Positions 50,297 through 59,687 of a stretch of DNA of 64,000 nucleotides are shown here, in pieces. Position 1 is the stretch's first letter. Each line of letters starts with the position of its first letter. The notes under the pieces were generated by a model. The model was not told the DNA's origin. It did no database searches and saw only the letters and a program-made list of their open reading frames with translations. This DNA comes from Sandaracinaceae bacterium (GTDB lineage: Bacteria > Myxococcota_A > Polyangia > Polyangiales > Sandaracinaceae), in the NCBI GenBank assembly GCA_040218145.1, contig JAVJQK010000108.1:62001-126000 (forward strand), written 5' to 3'. The position numbers and the translations under genes were made by a program.

Positions 50297-52666
50297 ATGC
50301 TGTCCGCCCTCGACCGCAAGCTCTTCCGCGACCTCGGCACCCTGCGCGGGCAGGTGCTGACGATCGCGCTCGTGGTCGCGGCGGGGATCGCCACCTACGT
50401 CACGCTGAGGGGGACCTACTCGAGCCTCTTCGCGTCGCGCGACGCGTACTACGAGCGGCAGCGAATGGCGGACGTGTTCGCGACCGCCAAGCGCGTGCCG
50501 AGGAGCGTGGCGCGCCGGATCGAGCGCCTCGACGGGGTGGCGCGCGTCTACCCGCGCGTCTCGGAGCTCGTCTATCTCCCCTTCCCGGGGGAGCCCGAGC
50601 CGTCGAGCGGGCTGGTCGCGAGCATCCCGAGCGACGGAAGCCCGCCTCCGATGAACGGGCTGGAGGTGATGCGCGGGCGCTGGCCCGAGCCCGGGCACGC
50701 GGACGAGGTGCTGCTCCTCGACAACTTCGCGACCGCCCGCGAGATCGATCCCGGGGACACGCTCGTGGCCCTGCTCAACGGCTCCCGGCGAGAGCTGCGC
50801 GTGGTGGGGACGGCGCTGTCGCCCGAGTACGTGTTCGCGCTCGAGCCGGGCAACGCGATGCCCGAGCCGGACGCGTTCGCCGTCATCTGGATGTTCGAGG
50901 ACGCGGCAAGCGCGGTCTTCCAGATGGAGGGGGCGTTCGACGATCTCGTGCTCACGCTCCAGCCCGGCGCGAGCGAGGACGCGGTCATCGACGCCGTCGA
51001 TCGGGTGCTCGAGCCCTACGGCGGCTTCGGCGCCCTGCCGCGCTCGAAACAGCAGTCGAACTATTTCTTGACGCAGGAGCTGCTCCAGCTGGAGTCGATG
51101 GCGACCTTCGTCCCCTTCATCTTCCTCGCCGTCGCCGCGTTCCTGCTCAACATCGTGCTCGCGCGCCTGATCCACCTGCAGCGGCCTCAGATCGCGGCGC
51201 TCAAGGCGCTGGGCTACCCGGACCTCGCGATCGGCCTCCACTACCTGAAGCTGGTCAGCGTGGTCGTCTTCCTCGGATCGCTCGTCGGGATCCTGCTCGG
51301 GTGGTGGCTCGGCTCGAAGTTCACCGAGCTCTACACCGCGTACTTCCGGATGCCGCTCCTCCGCTATCAGCTCGACCCACAGGTGGCGCTGGTGGGGGTG
51401 GGGGTCAGCCTCTTCGCCGCGGTCGTCGGCGCCTCGATCGCCGTCCGACAGGTGGTGAGACTCCCGCCGGCCGAGGCGATGCGCCCGCCGCCGCCCGCCC
51501 GCTACACCCGCTCGATCTTCGAGCGGCTCGGCGTGATGAGCCTCTTCGGCACCTCGGCGCGCATGGTCTTCCGCGAGATCACGCGCCGGCCGATGCGGAC
51601 CGCGCTGAGCGCGGTGGGGATCTCCATGGCCCTCGCGATCCTGGTCGCCGGTCGCTCGGGCATGGACGCGTTCGAGCACCTCGTCGCGCTCACGTTCCAG
51701 CGCGCGATGACCGAGGATCTGGCGGTGCAGCTCGTCCGACCCATGCCCGAGCGCGTGGTGGGCGAGCTGGGGCATCTCCCGGGGGTGACGCACGCCGAGG
51801 GCATGCGCGCGGTGCCCGTCCGCTTCGTGCACGGGGCGGTGCACCGGGACGCGGTGATCTTCGGCCGCCCGGACCGCCTCGAGATGCGCCGGCTGTACGA
51901 CACCCACGGGGACGAGATCGAGCTGCCTCGCGAGGGGCTGCTCATCGAGAGCACGCTCGCGCGGCTGCTCGGGGTCGGCGTGGGGGACGCGATCGAGGTG
52001 CAGGTGCGAGAGGGCGACCGCGGCACCCATCGCGTCCCGATCGCGGGCACCATCGACGAGATGTTCGGTCTGCAGGCCTACATGCACATCGACAGCCTCT
52101 CCGCGCTCGTAGGCGAGGAGCGCACCGTCAACACCGTGCTGCTCGACATCGACCCCGCGCGCGAAGATCTCTTGCGGCGCCGGCTGCGCGCGCGGAGCGG
52201 CGTACAGAGCCTGTTCTCGCGGACCGGGCTCATCGCCCGCACCCGCGCGCAGACCGGCGAGACCTGGGGCGCCATGACGTTCATCCTGACGCTCTTCGCC
52301 GTCGTCATCGCGATCGGCGTCGTCTACAACAACGCGCGCGTGGCGCTCTCGATGCGGAGCCGCGATCTGGCGTCGCTCCGGGTCCTCGGCTTCACGCGGC
52401 GCGAGATCAGCGCCGTGCTGCTGGGCGAGCTCGCCGTGCAGGTCTTGCTCGCCATCCCCATCGGGCTCTTGCTCGGCACCTGGATGGCGGAGGGCATGAT
52501 GGCCATGGCCGACCCCGAGCGATACCGGATGACCGCGATCGTCTCGAGTCAGACCTACGCGTTCGCGACCGCCGTGATCCTCGGCGCGGGTCTGGTCAGC
52601 GCGCTGATGGTGCGCCGAAAGCTCGACCACCTCGACCTGATCGGGGTCCTCAAGACCCGGGAGTGA
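50297..52666 (+). CDS. Double-FtsX ABC permease
   Basis: 789 aa. It has an N-terminal TM (residues ~20-37), then a periplasmic MacB-like core domain, then TM helices around ~270-380 forming the first FtsX domain. A second periplasmic segment and another set of helices near ~665-775 form the second FtsX domain. Conserved FtsX strings include [15 protein letters not shown] and [18 protein letters not shown]. The large periplasmic parts are typical of mechanotransmission permeases. It forms the membrane part of the exporter with the ATPase upstream. Confidence 0.92.
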   Translation: MLSALDRKLFRDLGTLRGQVLTIALVVAAGIATYVTLRGTYSSLFASRDAYYERQRMADVFATAKRVPRSVARRIERLDGVARVYPRVSELVYLPFPGEPEPSSGLVASIPSDGSPPPMNGLEVMRGRWPEPGHADEVLLLDNFATAREIDPGDTLVALLNGSRRELRVVGTALSPEYVFALEPGNAMPEPDAFAVIWMFEDAASAVFQMEGAFDDLVLTLQPGASEDAVIDAVDRVLEPYGGFGALPRSKQQSNYFLTQELLQLESMATFVPFIFLAVAAFLLNIVLARLIHLQRPQIAALKALGYPDLAIGLHYLKLVSVVVFLGSLVGILLGWWLGSKFTELYTAYFRMPLLRYQLDPQVALVGVGVSLFAAVVGASIAVRQVVRLPPAEAMRPPPPARYTRSIFERLGVMSLFGTSARMVFREITRRPMRTALSAVGISMALAILVAGRSGMDAFEHLVALTFQRAMTEDLAVQLVRPMPERVVGELGHLPGVTHAEGMRAVPVRFVHGAVHRDAVIFGRPDRLEMRRLYDTHGDEIELPREGLLIESTLARLLGVGVGDAIEVQVREGDRGTHRVPIAGTIDEMFGLQAYMHIDSLSALVGEERTVNTVLLDIDPAREDLLRRRLRARSGVQSLFSRTGLIARTRAQTGETWGAMTFILTLFAVVIAIGVVYNNARVALSMRSRDLASLRVLGFTRREISAVLLGELAVQVLLAIPIGLLLGTWMAEGMMAMADPERYRMTAIVSSQTYAFATAVILGAGLVSALMVRRKLDHLDLIGVLKTRE

Positions 52667-52668
52667 CC

Positions 52669-53910
52669 ATGTCGGACAGTGAGACATCGAAGCCGCGATC
52701 GAACAAGAGCAAGCGACGTTCGCTGCTCAAGTGGATCAAGCGCTCGCTCTGGATCGCGGCCGCGCTGGGGCTGCTCGCGATGATCGTCGTGGCGTTCCTG
52801 CCGAAGCCCGTGCTCGTCGACGTGGTCGAGGTCGAGCGCGGCGCGCTGCGGGTGACGGTCGACGAGGACGGGCGCTCGCGGGTGAGCGATCGCTACGTGC
52901 TCAGCGCACCGCTCACCGGGAACCTCGGGCGGATCGAGCTCGACCCGGGCGACGACGTGGGGGAGGGCGAGGTGATCGCGCGGCTCGTCCCGCTGGCCCG
53001 CCCGCTCATGGACGCGCAGTCGCGCGCGGAGGCCGAGGCTCGCGTGGCTGCCGCCGCCGCGCAGCTCCGTCAGGCCCGCGCCTCCGTCGAGCGAGGGCGC
53101 GCGGCCCTCGCGTTCGCGGACACGCAGGTGGGCCGTCAGCGTCAGCTCATGGCGCGCGGCACGGTCGCGCAGGTGGCGCTCGATCGGGCGGAGCTCGAGC
53201 ATCGGAGCCGACGCGAGGAGGTCACCAGCGCGGAGTTCGGGGTTCGCGTCGCCGCGCATCAACTCGAGATGGCGCGCGCCGCGCTCGGGCGCTTCGACGA
53301 CGGAGCCAACGCGGGCGAGCAGATGGAGGTGACCTCGCCCATCGAGGGTCAGGTGCTCCGCCTCCTCCACGAGAGCGCGGGCGTCGTGCAGGCCGGCACG
53401 CCGCTGGTGGAGCTGGGCGATCCCTCGCACCTGGAGATCGCGGTCGACGTGCTGACGAGCGACGCGGTGCAGATCACGCCCGGCCAGCGCGTGATCGTCG
53501 AGCGCTGGGGGGGCGACTCGCTCGAAGGCCACGTGCGCTTGATCGAGCCGAGCGCGTTCACCCGGACGAGCGCGCTCGGGGTCGAGGAGCAGCGCATCAA
53601 CGTCGTGATCGATCTCGACAGTCCGCGAGACGAGTGGCGTCGCCTCGGGGACGGCTACCGGGTCGAGACCCAGATCGTGATCTGGGAAGCCGACGACGCG
53701 CTGAAGGTGCCGGCCAACGCCGTCTTCCGGCACGACGGTGGCTGGGCCGTGTACGCGATCGTCGACGGCGTGGCGAGGCTCACCTCGGTCGAGACCGGGC
53801 GCCGCAACGGGCTCGAGGTGGAGGTCATCGGCGGGCTGGAGGAGGGCGCGCGGCTGGTCGCGCATCCTTCGGATCAGGTCAGCGACGGTGTCCCTGTCGA
53901 GGGGCGCTGA
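52669..53910 (+). CDS. HlyD/RND-like periplasmic adaptor
   Basis: 413 aa. A basic start and a TM anchor at ~26-46 ([19 protein letters not shown]) precede the lipoyl halves ([20 protein letters not shown] and [18 protein letters not shown]). Between them is a helical hairpin of about 120 residues ([20 protein letters not shown] to [11 protein letters not shown]). Beta-barrel and membrane-proximal domains close the protein. It completes a MacA-like tripartite system; no outer-membrane factor is encoded here, so it would borrow one elsewhere. Confidence 0.92.
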   Translation: MSDSETSKPRSNKSKRRSLLKWIKRSLWIAAALGLLAMIVVAFLPKPVLVDVVEVERGALRVTVDEDGRSRVSDRYVLSAPLTGNLGRIELDPGDDVGEGEVIARLVPLARPLMDAQSRAEAEARVAAAAAQLRQARASVERGRAALAFADTQVGRQRQLMARGTVAQVALDRAELEHRSRREEVTSAEFGVRVAAHQLEMARAALGRFDDGANAGEQMEVTSPIEGQVLRLLHESAGVVQAGTPLVELGDPSHLEIAVDVLTSDAVQITPGQRVIVERWGGDSLEGHVRLIEPSAFTRTSALGVEEQRINVVIDLDSPRDEWRRLGDGYRVETQIVIWEADDALKVPANAVFRHDGGWAVYAIVDGVARLTSVETGRRNGLEVEVIGGLEEGARLVAHPSDQVSDGVPVEGR

Positions 53911-53963
53911 ATGTCACGCGCGCGTCTCGCCGGACCGGTCGTGGGGGTGTACTCTCGCCCACG

Positions 53964-55673
53964 GTGGGAGTCGGGGGGGACGAGGCCTCGGCCTCCGCGT
54001 TCGCGCGGGTGCCGCAGGACATCTGGCTGGATGCGCACCATCGTCGGTGGATGCGCTGGCTCTCCGTCGGCGTGCCCCCGGTGCTCCTCCTGCAAGCCGC
54101 GTCGCAGCACTTCGTCTACGAGCTGCCCGGCGCCGCGCTCGCGCTCGGGCTCGCCGCCGCGCCGATCGCGTTCACGCACGCGGTCACGCGGCGCTTCTCG
54201 GTCGAGGTCGGCTTCCAGTTCTTCGCCTCGCTCCTCATCGGCGCCATCGCGCTGACCAGCTTCTTCCGGGGCGGGTTCTTCCTGCTCATCGGGCTCTGGA
54301 TGCTGCTGCCCCCCTTCGGGGCGTTGCTCCTCGGCCTGCGCAAAGCGGGGATCTTCTGGGGCGCGGCCGTCGTCGCCATCGAGATCTCGCTCTTCCTGCT
54401 GGAGCGCGCGGGGCTGACCCCCCCTCGCGTCGAGACGCCCCAGCTGCTGGCCCTCGTCAACCTCTCCACCATGGCCGCGATCCTGATCGGCCCGGCGGCG
54501 TACGGGATCCGAAACCTGGAGATCCGCCAGCGCGTGCTCGCCGAGACGGAGCGAGAGCTGGCGCGGGAGCGGCGCCTCGAGTCGCTCGGGCGGTTCGCGG
54601 GCGGGGTGGCCCACGACCTCAACAACCTGCTCGCCGTCATCCGCGCGAGCGCCGAGTACCTGCGCCCGGAGCAAGAGAGTCAGCTCGAGGCCAGAGAGGA
54701 CATCCTCGAGGCGGTCACCCGCGGCGCCGAGCTGACGGGAGGCCTGCTGGCGCTCGCCCGCGAGGAGGACCGGACGGGGGAGCCCACGGACCTCGGTCGG
54801 GCGCTGCCGCGGGTGGCCGCGCTCGCGAGGCGTCTCCTCCCGCGCAGCGTGAAGCTCGAGGTCGGCGATGTCGCCGGGGGCTGGATCGACGTCGGGTCCG
54901 GCGCTCTCGATAGGGCCATCCTCAACCTCTGCTCGAACGCGCGCGACGCGATGCCCGACGGCGGCACGATCCGACTCGAGAGCGACATCGTGTTCCTGGA
55001 CGGCTCGGGCTCTCCACCGGCGCTGCGTGAGCGACCTGGCCGATACGCGCGGATCCGCGTGGTGGACGATGGACACGGCATGGACACCGAGACGCGCGGG
55101 AAGATCTTCGAGCCGTTCTTCTCCACCAAGGCGGCGAGTCGGACGGGCACGGGGCTCGGCCTCGCGAGCGTCGCTGCGCTCGTGGCCGAGGTCCGGGGCG
55201 CGGTCGAGGTCGACTCCGAGCCCGGCCGGGGGACGCGGCTGAGTCTCTTCCTCCCGCTCATGGCCCGCGCGCCTCGCACCAACAAGTCCACGCACGAGCG
55301 GCACGACCTCGCGGCCCGCGTCACGGGGCTGTCGATCTGGGTGGCGGAGGACGACGCGGCGCTGCGGCGCGGGCTCGCGCGACTCCTCGGGGCCGTCGGC
55401 GCGCGCGTCCGGCAGGTCGACCGCAGCGCGGACCTGGATCCGTCGGGCGTGGACGTCTTGCTCTGCGCGCTCGACCTCGCGGGCGGCGGCGGCGTGGCGT
55501 TCGCGCAGCAGTTGCTGTCGCGGAAGCCGACGCTGCGCGTGGTCTTCCTGTCCGGCCAGGCGGTCGAGCGCGCCATCGCCGGCGTCCGCGTGCTCCCGAA
55601 GCCCTGCTCGCGCGAGAGCTTGCTCGAGGCGGTGGTGGGCGAGGCCGTCCGCTCGACGGCGCGTACCGGCTGA
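53964..55673 (+). CDS. Hybrid histidine kinase with degenerate receiver
   Basis: 569 aa, GTG start. About six hydrophobic segments (residues ~30-190) form an integral membrane sensor without an obvious ligand domain. A dimerisation helix has the phospho-acceptor in GGVAHDLNNLLAVI. The ATP-binding domain has N-box LNLCSNARDAM, G1 VVDDGHGM, FEPFFSTK and G2 GTGLGLASVA. The C-terminal receiver has EDD and the Lys in LPKPCS, but the phospho-acceptor position reads Ala (VLLCALDLAGG). The kinase would thus phosphorylate another protein in trans, with the pseudo-receiver as a regulatory module. It lies 53 bp after the exporter operon. Confidence 0.85.
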   Translation: MGVGGDEASASAFARVPQDIWLDAHHRRWMRWLSVGVPPVLLLQAASQHFVYELPGAALALGLAAAPIAFTHAVTRRFSVEVGFQFFASLLIGAIALTSFFRGGFFLLIGLWMLLPPFGALLLGLRKAGIFWGAAVVAIEISLFLLERAGLTPPRVETPQLLALVNLSTMAAILIGPAAYGIRNLEIRQRVLAETERELARERRLESLGRFAGGVAHDLNNLLAVIRASAEYLRPEQESQLEAREDILEAVTRGAELTGGLLALAREEDRTGEPTDLGRALPRVAALARRLLPRSVKLEVGDVAGGWIDVGSGALDRAILNLCSNARDAMPDGGTIRLESDIVFLDGSGSPPALRERPGRYARIRVVDDGHGMDTETRGKIFEPFFSTKAASRTGTGLGLASVAALVAEVRGAVEVDSEPGRGTRLSLFLPLMARAPRTNKSTHERHDLAARVTGLSIWVAEDDAALRRGLARLLGAVGARVRQVDRSADLDPSGVDVLLCALDLAGGGGVAFAQQLLSRKPTLRVVFLSGQAVERAIAGVRVLPKPCSRESLLEAVVGEAVRSTARTG

Positions 55674-55677
55674 GGGG

Positions 55678-57258
55678 TCAGCGCGGCGCGCTCAGGCGCG
55701 CGCGGAGGGCGGGCTCGATCGCGAGCGGGAGCGCAGCCGCGGCGACCTCGCGCGCCGCTCCGTCTTCTCCCTCCGCGCGCAGCATCGAGGCGAGCCGCGC
55801 ACGCGACCACAGATCCTCCGGCGCGTGATCGGCCTGCGCGCGCAGGGTCGCGATGGCGGCGTCGCGCTGGCCGTCCGCCCACTGTCGCTCCGCGCGCACG
55901 CGCCCCCGCGTGGCGGCGTCGAGCCCCGGGGCGTCCACCGCCAGGGCCGCGTAGGCCGAGGCCGCGTCGTCCACCCGGCCCGCGCGATCGAGCAAGCGCG
56001 CGCGCGCCGCGACCATCCGCGGCGCCTCCCCGTCGAGGAGGCCGAGCGCGGCGTCCAGGGCGCCCAGCTCCGCGACGGCGTCGGCGTGGGCCAGCCTCAG
56101 CGCGGGCGCGTCGCGCGTGCGGCGCGCGCGGGCCAGGGTCTCGGCCGCGAGGCCGGGGCGACCGGCGACGCGGAGCGCCTCGGCGAGCGCGAGGGGGCCG
56201 CTCGGCCAGGCCTGGCTCCCCGGCGCGATGGGCGCGGCGGTCAGGCTCGCTTCCCCCGTGCGCCCCGACTCGCGCAGCGCCGCCGACAGCGTTCGCCGGG
56301 CGGGCGCGCCTCCGTCGGCCGCCATCGCGACCCGGGCCAGCTCCACCGCGCGCTCGGGCATGCCGACCGCCAGGTAGCCTTCGGCCACGCGGAGCAGCTC
56401 GGTCGGTCCCTCCGGCATCCAGCGGGCGAGGATGCCCTCGGCCCGATCCCGGTCCCCCGCGAGGAGCGCGGCGCGCAGCCGGCTCTCGCGGTCTTCTTCG
56501 CCGGGGAGCGCCTGGAGCAGCCGCAGGGCGAGCTCGGGGTGATCGGTGTCGAGGGCGACCCGGACCGCGTCCCGCACCTCGCTCGCGCGCGCGGGCGCCG
56601 CCTCGAGCAGCGCTCGCACCGCCTGCGCCGCCGCCAGCGCGTCCCGCCGCTCCACCGCCAGGGCGAGCCGCGCGCGCGCGGCGCCGGCCCCCTCTCCGCG
56701 GTCGAGGAAGCGCTCGAGCGTCGCGTCCGCCTCCTCGTCTCGATCCTGCGCGCGCAGCACGCGGGAGAGCGCGAGGGGGCCCGCCTCGGATCGCGGCGCG
56801 GCCGCGGCGGCGCGGGCGAACGCCTCCGCCGCCTCGTCGAGTCGGCCGTGCCGCTCGTGCAGGTTCCCGCGCGCCATCGCGATCAGCTCGGAGTCGCCGT
56901 CGAGCGCGTCGCCCTGATCGAGGAGCTGCATCGCCTCGTCCTCGCGGCCGAGCCGGTCGAGCACGTCCACGAGCCGCGCGATGAGGAGCGGGTCGTCCTC
57001 GGGGCCCGCGCGGGCGAGCCGGAATTCCTCCGCCGCCTCGCGGAGCGCGCCGCGCTGATAGGCGAGCTCTCCCCGCACGAAGTGCTCGTACGAGTACGGC
57101 GAGACGAAGATGCCCGGCCGCTCGCGGCCCCCGACGGTGCGCGTGATGATCGGCGAGCGCCCCCCGCCGATGCAGCCCCCGAGGACCACCGCGGCGGTGA
57201 GGAGCCCGGCGAGCCGCGACCGGCGGCTCAAGGCGTGCAGCGGTCGGCGGCGCGGCAC
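55678..57258 (-). CDS. TPR-repeat lipoprotein
   Basis: 526 aa from GTG; a TTG nine codons on, in a TTGA overlap with the previous gene, is an equally good start (MSRRSRLAGLLTAAVVLGGC). The lipobox is LGGC. From ~65 to the end it is a chain of helix pairs with TPR consensus (GELAYQRGALREAAEEFRLA, ARGNLHERHGRLDEAAEAFA and more), about 10-12 repeats, giving a periplasmic superhelix for protein contacts. Third gene of an operon with the PEGA protein and a small lipoprotein, and likely their scaffold. Confidence 0.8.
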   Translation of the reverse strand: MPRRRPLHALSRRSRLAGLLTAAVVLGGCIGGGRSPIITRTVGGRERPGIFVSPYSYEHFVRGELAYQRGALREAAEEFRLARAGPEDDPLLIARLVDVLDRLGREDEAMQLLDQGDALDGDSELIAMARGNLHERHGRLDEAAEAFARAAAAAPRSEAGPLALSRVLRAQDRDEEADATLERFLDRGEGAGAARARLALAVERRDALAAAQAVRALLEAAPARASEVRDAVRVALDTDHPELALRLLQALPGEEDRESRLRAALLAGDRDRAEGILARWMPEGPTELLRVAEGYLAVGMPERAVELARVAMAADGGAPARRTLSAALRESGRTGEASLTAAPIAPGSQAWPSGPLALAEALRVAGRPGLAAETLARARRTRDAPALRLAHADAVAELGALDAALGLLDGEAPRMVAARARLLDRAGRVDDAASAYAALAVDAPGLDAATRGRVRAERQWADGQRDAAIATLRAQADHAPEDLWSRARLASMLRAEGEDGAAREVAAAALPLAIEPALRARLSAPR

Positions 57259-57731
57259 GGGACTTCGATCTCGACCTGTCCGCCCAGGGGGAGCGGCCAG
57301 TTCGCGAGGAACGAGTCGCCCATCGCGATCACCTCGCCCGCGCGCTCCACGTTGACCGTGACGAACGGCGGAGGCCGGCGCTCCATCTGGTCCTCGGGGG
57401 TCCAGACCTCGAGGTCGAAGATGAAGTTGAGCCCGCCCTCGTTCTCGGCGAGCGACGCGACGTAGGGGCCGTCGAGCTCGAGGATGGCGGCGCCCTCGCC
57501 GTCGATCTCCAGCCGGATGTTGCCGTCGGCGTAGGTCATCGGCTCGATGAACATGAAGCGCTCGTCGGCGCCGTTCGGATCGATCCGGACCGTCACCGTC
57601 TCGAAGACGGCGGGGTCGGCCGACATGAAGCGCAGCCGCATGTGGAAGCCCTCGGGGGGCGGGGCCTCGCCGCCGCAGCTGACGAGCAGCGAGGCGGCGG
57701 CGGTCGCGATGGCGATCAGCGTGCGGCGCAT
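57228..57731 (-). CDS. Small lipoprotein
   Basis: 167 aa. The signal peptide MRRTLIAIATAAASLLVSC ends in the lipobox LVSC. The rest is beta-rich with no recognised domain: VRIDPNGADERFMFIEP, INRLEID-like strands and FDLEVWTPEDQ suggest a single beta-sandwich. Two Cys close to the C-terminus (VEIEVPCRAADRCTP) may pair. Its ATG overlaps the stop of the PEGA gene (TGATG). It lies between the PEGA protein and the TPR lipoprotein and should be part of the same envelope complex. Confidence 0.75.
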   Translation of the reverse strand: MRRTLIAIATAAASLLVSCGGEAPPPEGFHMRLRFMSADPAVFETVTVRIDPNGADERFMFIEPMTYADGNIRLEIDGEGAAILELDGPYVASLAENEGGLNFIFDLEVWTPEDQMERRPPPFVTVNVERAGEVIAMGDSFLANWPLPLGGQVEIEVPCRAADRCTP

Positions 57732-58816
57732 CAGAACCCTCCCATGATCGGCGGAAGCATGATGCCGGTCGGGTCCGGCGGCTCGGGCGGCGGCCCCTGG
57801 TCGGAGGCGGCGACGCCGATGATGATCGCGACGCCGAGGAGGAGCGCGGCGCCGCCTCCGATGGCGGTCCAGAACCACCACTGCTCGGTCAGCTCGCCTT
57901 CGCCTTCGCTCGGCTGCGCCCACGGGTTGTCCGGGTCGGGCGCCTCGCCGGTGAGCTGCGAGACCGCGCCGACCTCCGTCAGCGTCACGTCGACGCGCGC
58001 GCGCGCGCCGGGGGCGACCCGCGTGGAGCGCCGCTCGATGTTGTACCCGTCGGCGCGCACCACGATCGTGTGGTCACCGTCCGCCACCTCCACCGCCGCG
58101 ACCGGGCTCTCGCCGATCTCGGTCCCGTCGAGCTCGACCGCCGCGCCGTCGACGTTGACCGTCACGAGCAGGGTGGCCGGCGGGGGCGGCGGGCTGGGCA
58201 TCGAGCCCTCGAGCTCTGCGCTGAGCGACGCGAGCGCCTCGGCCACGCCGTCTTCGGTGCGGGGGAGCTCGCCCTCGATCGGCTCGTGCCGCAGCGTGCC
58301 GCTGACCGGGTCTCGGAGCTCGAGGCTGGCGCTGACCCCGCGGCGGCTGCGCGAGAGGCGGAGCACCGCGCCGGCTTGCGCGCCCGCCTCGGCGAGCAGC
58401 GCGCCGACGCACGCGTCGTCCTCGCAGGCGGCGATCGCGTCGATCATCGCCTGGGCCTGGGCGCCGACCGCGAGCACGGGGCGGCCGCCGCTCATGGCCT
58501 CGAGCTGGGTGACCAGCGCGGCCGAGGCGGAGGCGCTGACCGCGTCGGGCACCCGGCGGGCCGGGACGACGAGGACCATGATGGGCGGCGGGGGCCGGCG
58601 CTGGGCGCGTCCGGGGGGAGGGGCAGCTCCCTGCGCCGACGTCGTCTCCGCGCTCGTCTCCGCGCTGGCCTCGACCGCGGCGTCGGCGCCGACCTCGGCG
58701 CTCGCCTCGACGCCGCCCTGCGCTTCGACCTCGGCGCTCGCCTCGACGCCGACCTGCGCCGCGGCGGGCGCGGCGAGCAGGAGCAGGCCCGGGATGAGGA
58801 ACCATCTGGCTGACAT
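57731..58816 (-). CDS. PEGA-domain membrane protein
   Basis: 361 aa. A cleavable signal peptide (MSARWFLIPGLLLLAAPAAA) is followed by a Glu/Ala/Val-rich repeat (residues ~22-60, EASAEV repeated), then a soluble domain (~75-185). A PEGA domain runs over ~205-265 (LLVTVNVDGAAVELDGTEIG, VAAVEVADGDHTIVVRADGY), and a C-terminal TM lies at ~305-327 (TAIGGGAALLLGVAIIIGVAAS). PEGA domains stick to surface structures. It is the first gene of a three-gene operon with the small lipoprotein and TPR lipoprotein, all in the envelope. Confidence 0.85.
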   Translation of the reverse strand: MSARWFLIPGLLLLAAPAAAQVGVEASAEVEAQGGVEASAEVGADAAVEASAETSAETTSAQGAAPPPGRAQRRPPPPIMVLVVPARRVPDAVSASASAALVTQLEAMSGGRPVLAVGAQAQAMIDAIAACEDDACVGALLAEAGAQAGAVLRLSRSRRGVSASLELRDPVSGTLRHEPIEGELPRTEDGVAEALASLSAELEGSMPSPPPPPATLLVTVNVDGAAVELDGTEIGESPVAAVEVADGDHTIVVRADGYNIERRSTRVAPGARARVDVTLTEVGAVSQLTGEAPDPDNPWAQPSEGEGELTEQWWFWTAIGGGAALLLGVAIIIGVAASDQGPPPEPPDPTGIMLPPIMGGF

Positions 58817-58949
58817 GCGGCCGACGATAGCCCGCCGCGCCCGGCTTTTCATCCACCCGTTGAACCACGCCGCAGGGTTCGGATAGGATGCCGCGACTTC
58901 GCCCCGGAGCGCCGTTTGCGCCCAGGGAGGCGGGGTCCCGGAGACGACG

Positions 58950-59501
58950 ATGAGCGACAACCAAGCGAAGTACCTCGACACCTTCCCTGGCTGGCTCCGC
59001 AGCCTCGGCGACGACGCGGAGAAGCTCTCCGAGCTGCTCACCGAGGACGGTTTCGGACAGGACGCCAAGGAGGCGGTGGCGGGCGGGCTGAACTACCTGT
59101 TCAAGTCCCTCGACCTCATCCCCGACGGCATCGATGACATCGGCTACCTCGACGACGCCTTCGTGCTCCGCGTGGCGGCCGATCTCGCGGCCCGCGGCGA
59201 CGCGGAGGAGGTCGACGGCGAGAAGCTGCGCGTCCTCGGCGACCTCGCCAACGACTGCGACACCATCAAGGACTTCCTCGAGAACGACTACGAGCGGCTC
59301 GAGAGCTACGTCAAGGGGCTCCGCCGCGGAGCGGCGCGCGGCCGCTCGGTCAGCGACATCCTCGACGACGGTGAGGTCCGAGACGCGCTCCTGAGCGACG
59401 TCCGCGGCTTCGCCAACGGCTACGAGGCGCCCGCGTTCGCGCGCGAAGAGAAGAACCTGATCAAGCTCCGCGCCTTCTTCGACGCGAAGCTCCCCAAGTG
59501 A
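58950..59501 (+). CDS. DUF1232 (YkvA-like) protein
   Basis: 183 aa. The DUF1232 signature LNYLFKSLDLIPDGIDDIGYLDDAFVLRVAA (residues ~45-75) is a short amphipathic helical hairpin, thought to lie at the membrane surface; function unknown. An acidic helical tail follows (VDGEKLRVLGDLANDCDT to FLENDYERLESYVKGL). The C-terminal region is rich in Arg/Ala (RRGAARGRSVSDILDDGE). It stands alone before three hairpins that separate it from the Fe-S oxidoreductase gene. Confidence 0.8.
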   Translation: MSDNQAKYLDTFPGWLRSLGDDAEKLSELLTEDGFGQDAKEAVAGGLNYLFKSLDLIPDGIDDIGYLDDAFVLRVAADLAARGDAEEVDGEKLRVLGDLANDCDTIKDFLENDYERLESYVKGLRRGAARGRSVSDILDDGEVRDALLSDVRGFANGYEAPAFAREEKNLIKLRAFFDAKLPK

Positions 59502-59520
59502 CCCGGTGACCGTAACGCGC

Positions 59521-59597
59521 TAGACCCTGAAAACGTGGGGTCTACAGGTCCACCCGTCGGTGGACAGGGCCCGCCTCGCACGCTAATCGTGGCGGGT
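59521..59597 (+). promoter_or_regulatory. Three consecutive hairpins between the DUF1232 and Fe-S genes
   Basis: Hairpin 1 (59521-59544): TAGACCC pairs GGGTCTA. Hairpin 2 (59548-59565): GTCCACC pairs GGTGGAC around CGTC. Hairpin 3 (59570-59596): CCCGCC pairs GGCGGG with an inner CACG/CGTG stem. They lie about 90 bp upstream of the Fe-S gene start. No T tract follows, so this looks more like a structured leader than a terminator. Confidence 0.5.
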
Positions 59598-59687
59598 CGT
59601 TCGTATTGACGCGGTGCGGCATCGACCGAACCGTGAGATGAACCCATGTCCCGAATCTCGGGGTGGGTTCTCGAGGAGCAGAGGTCC

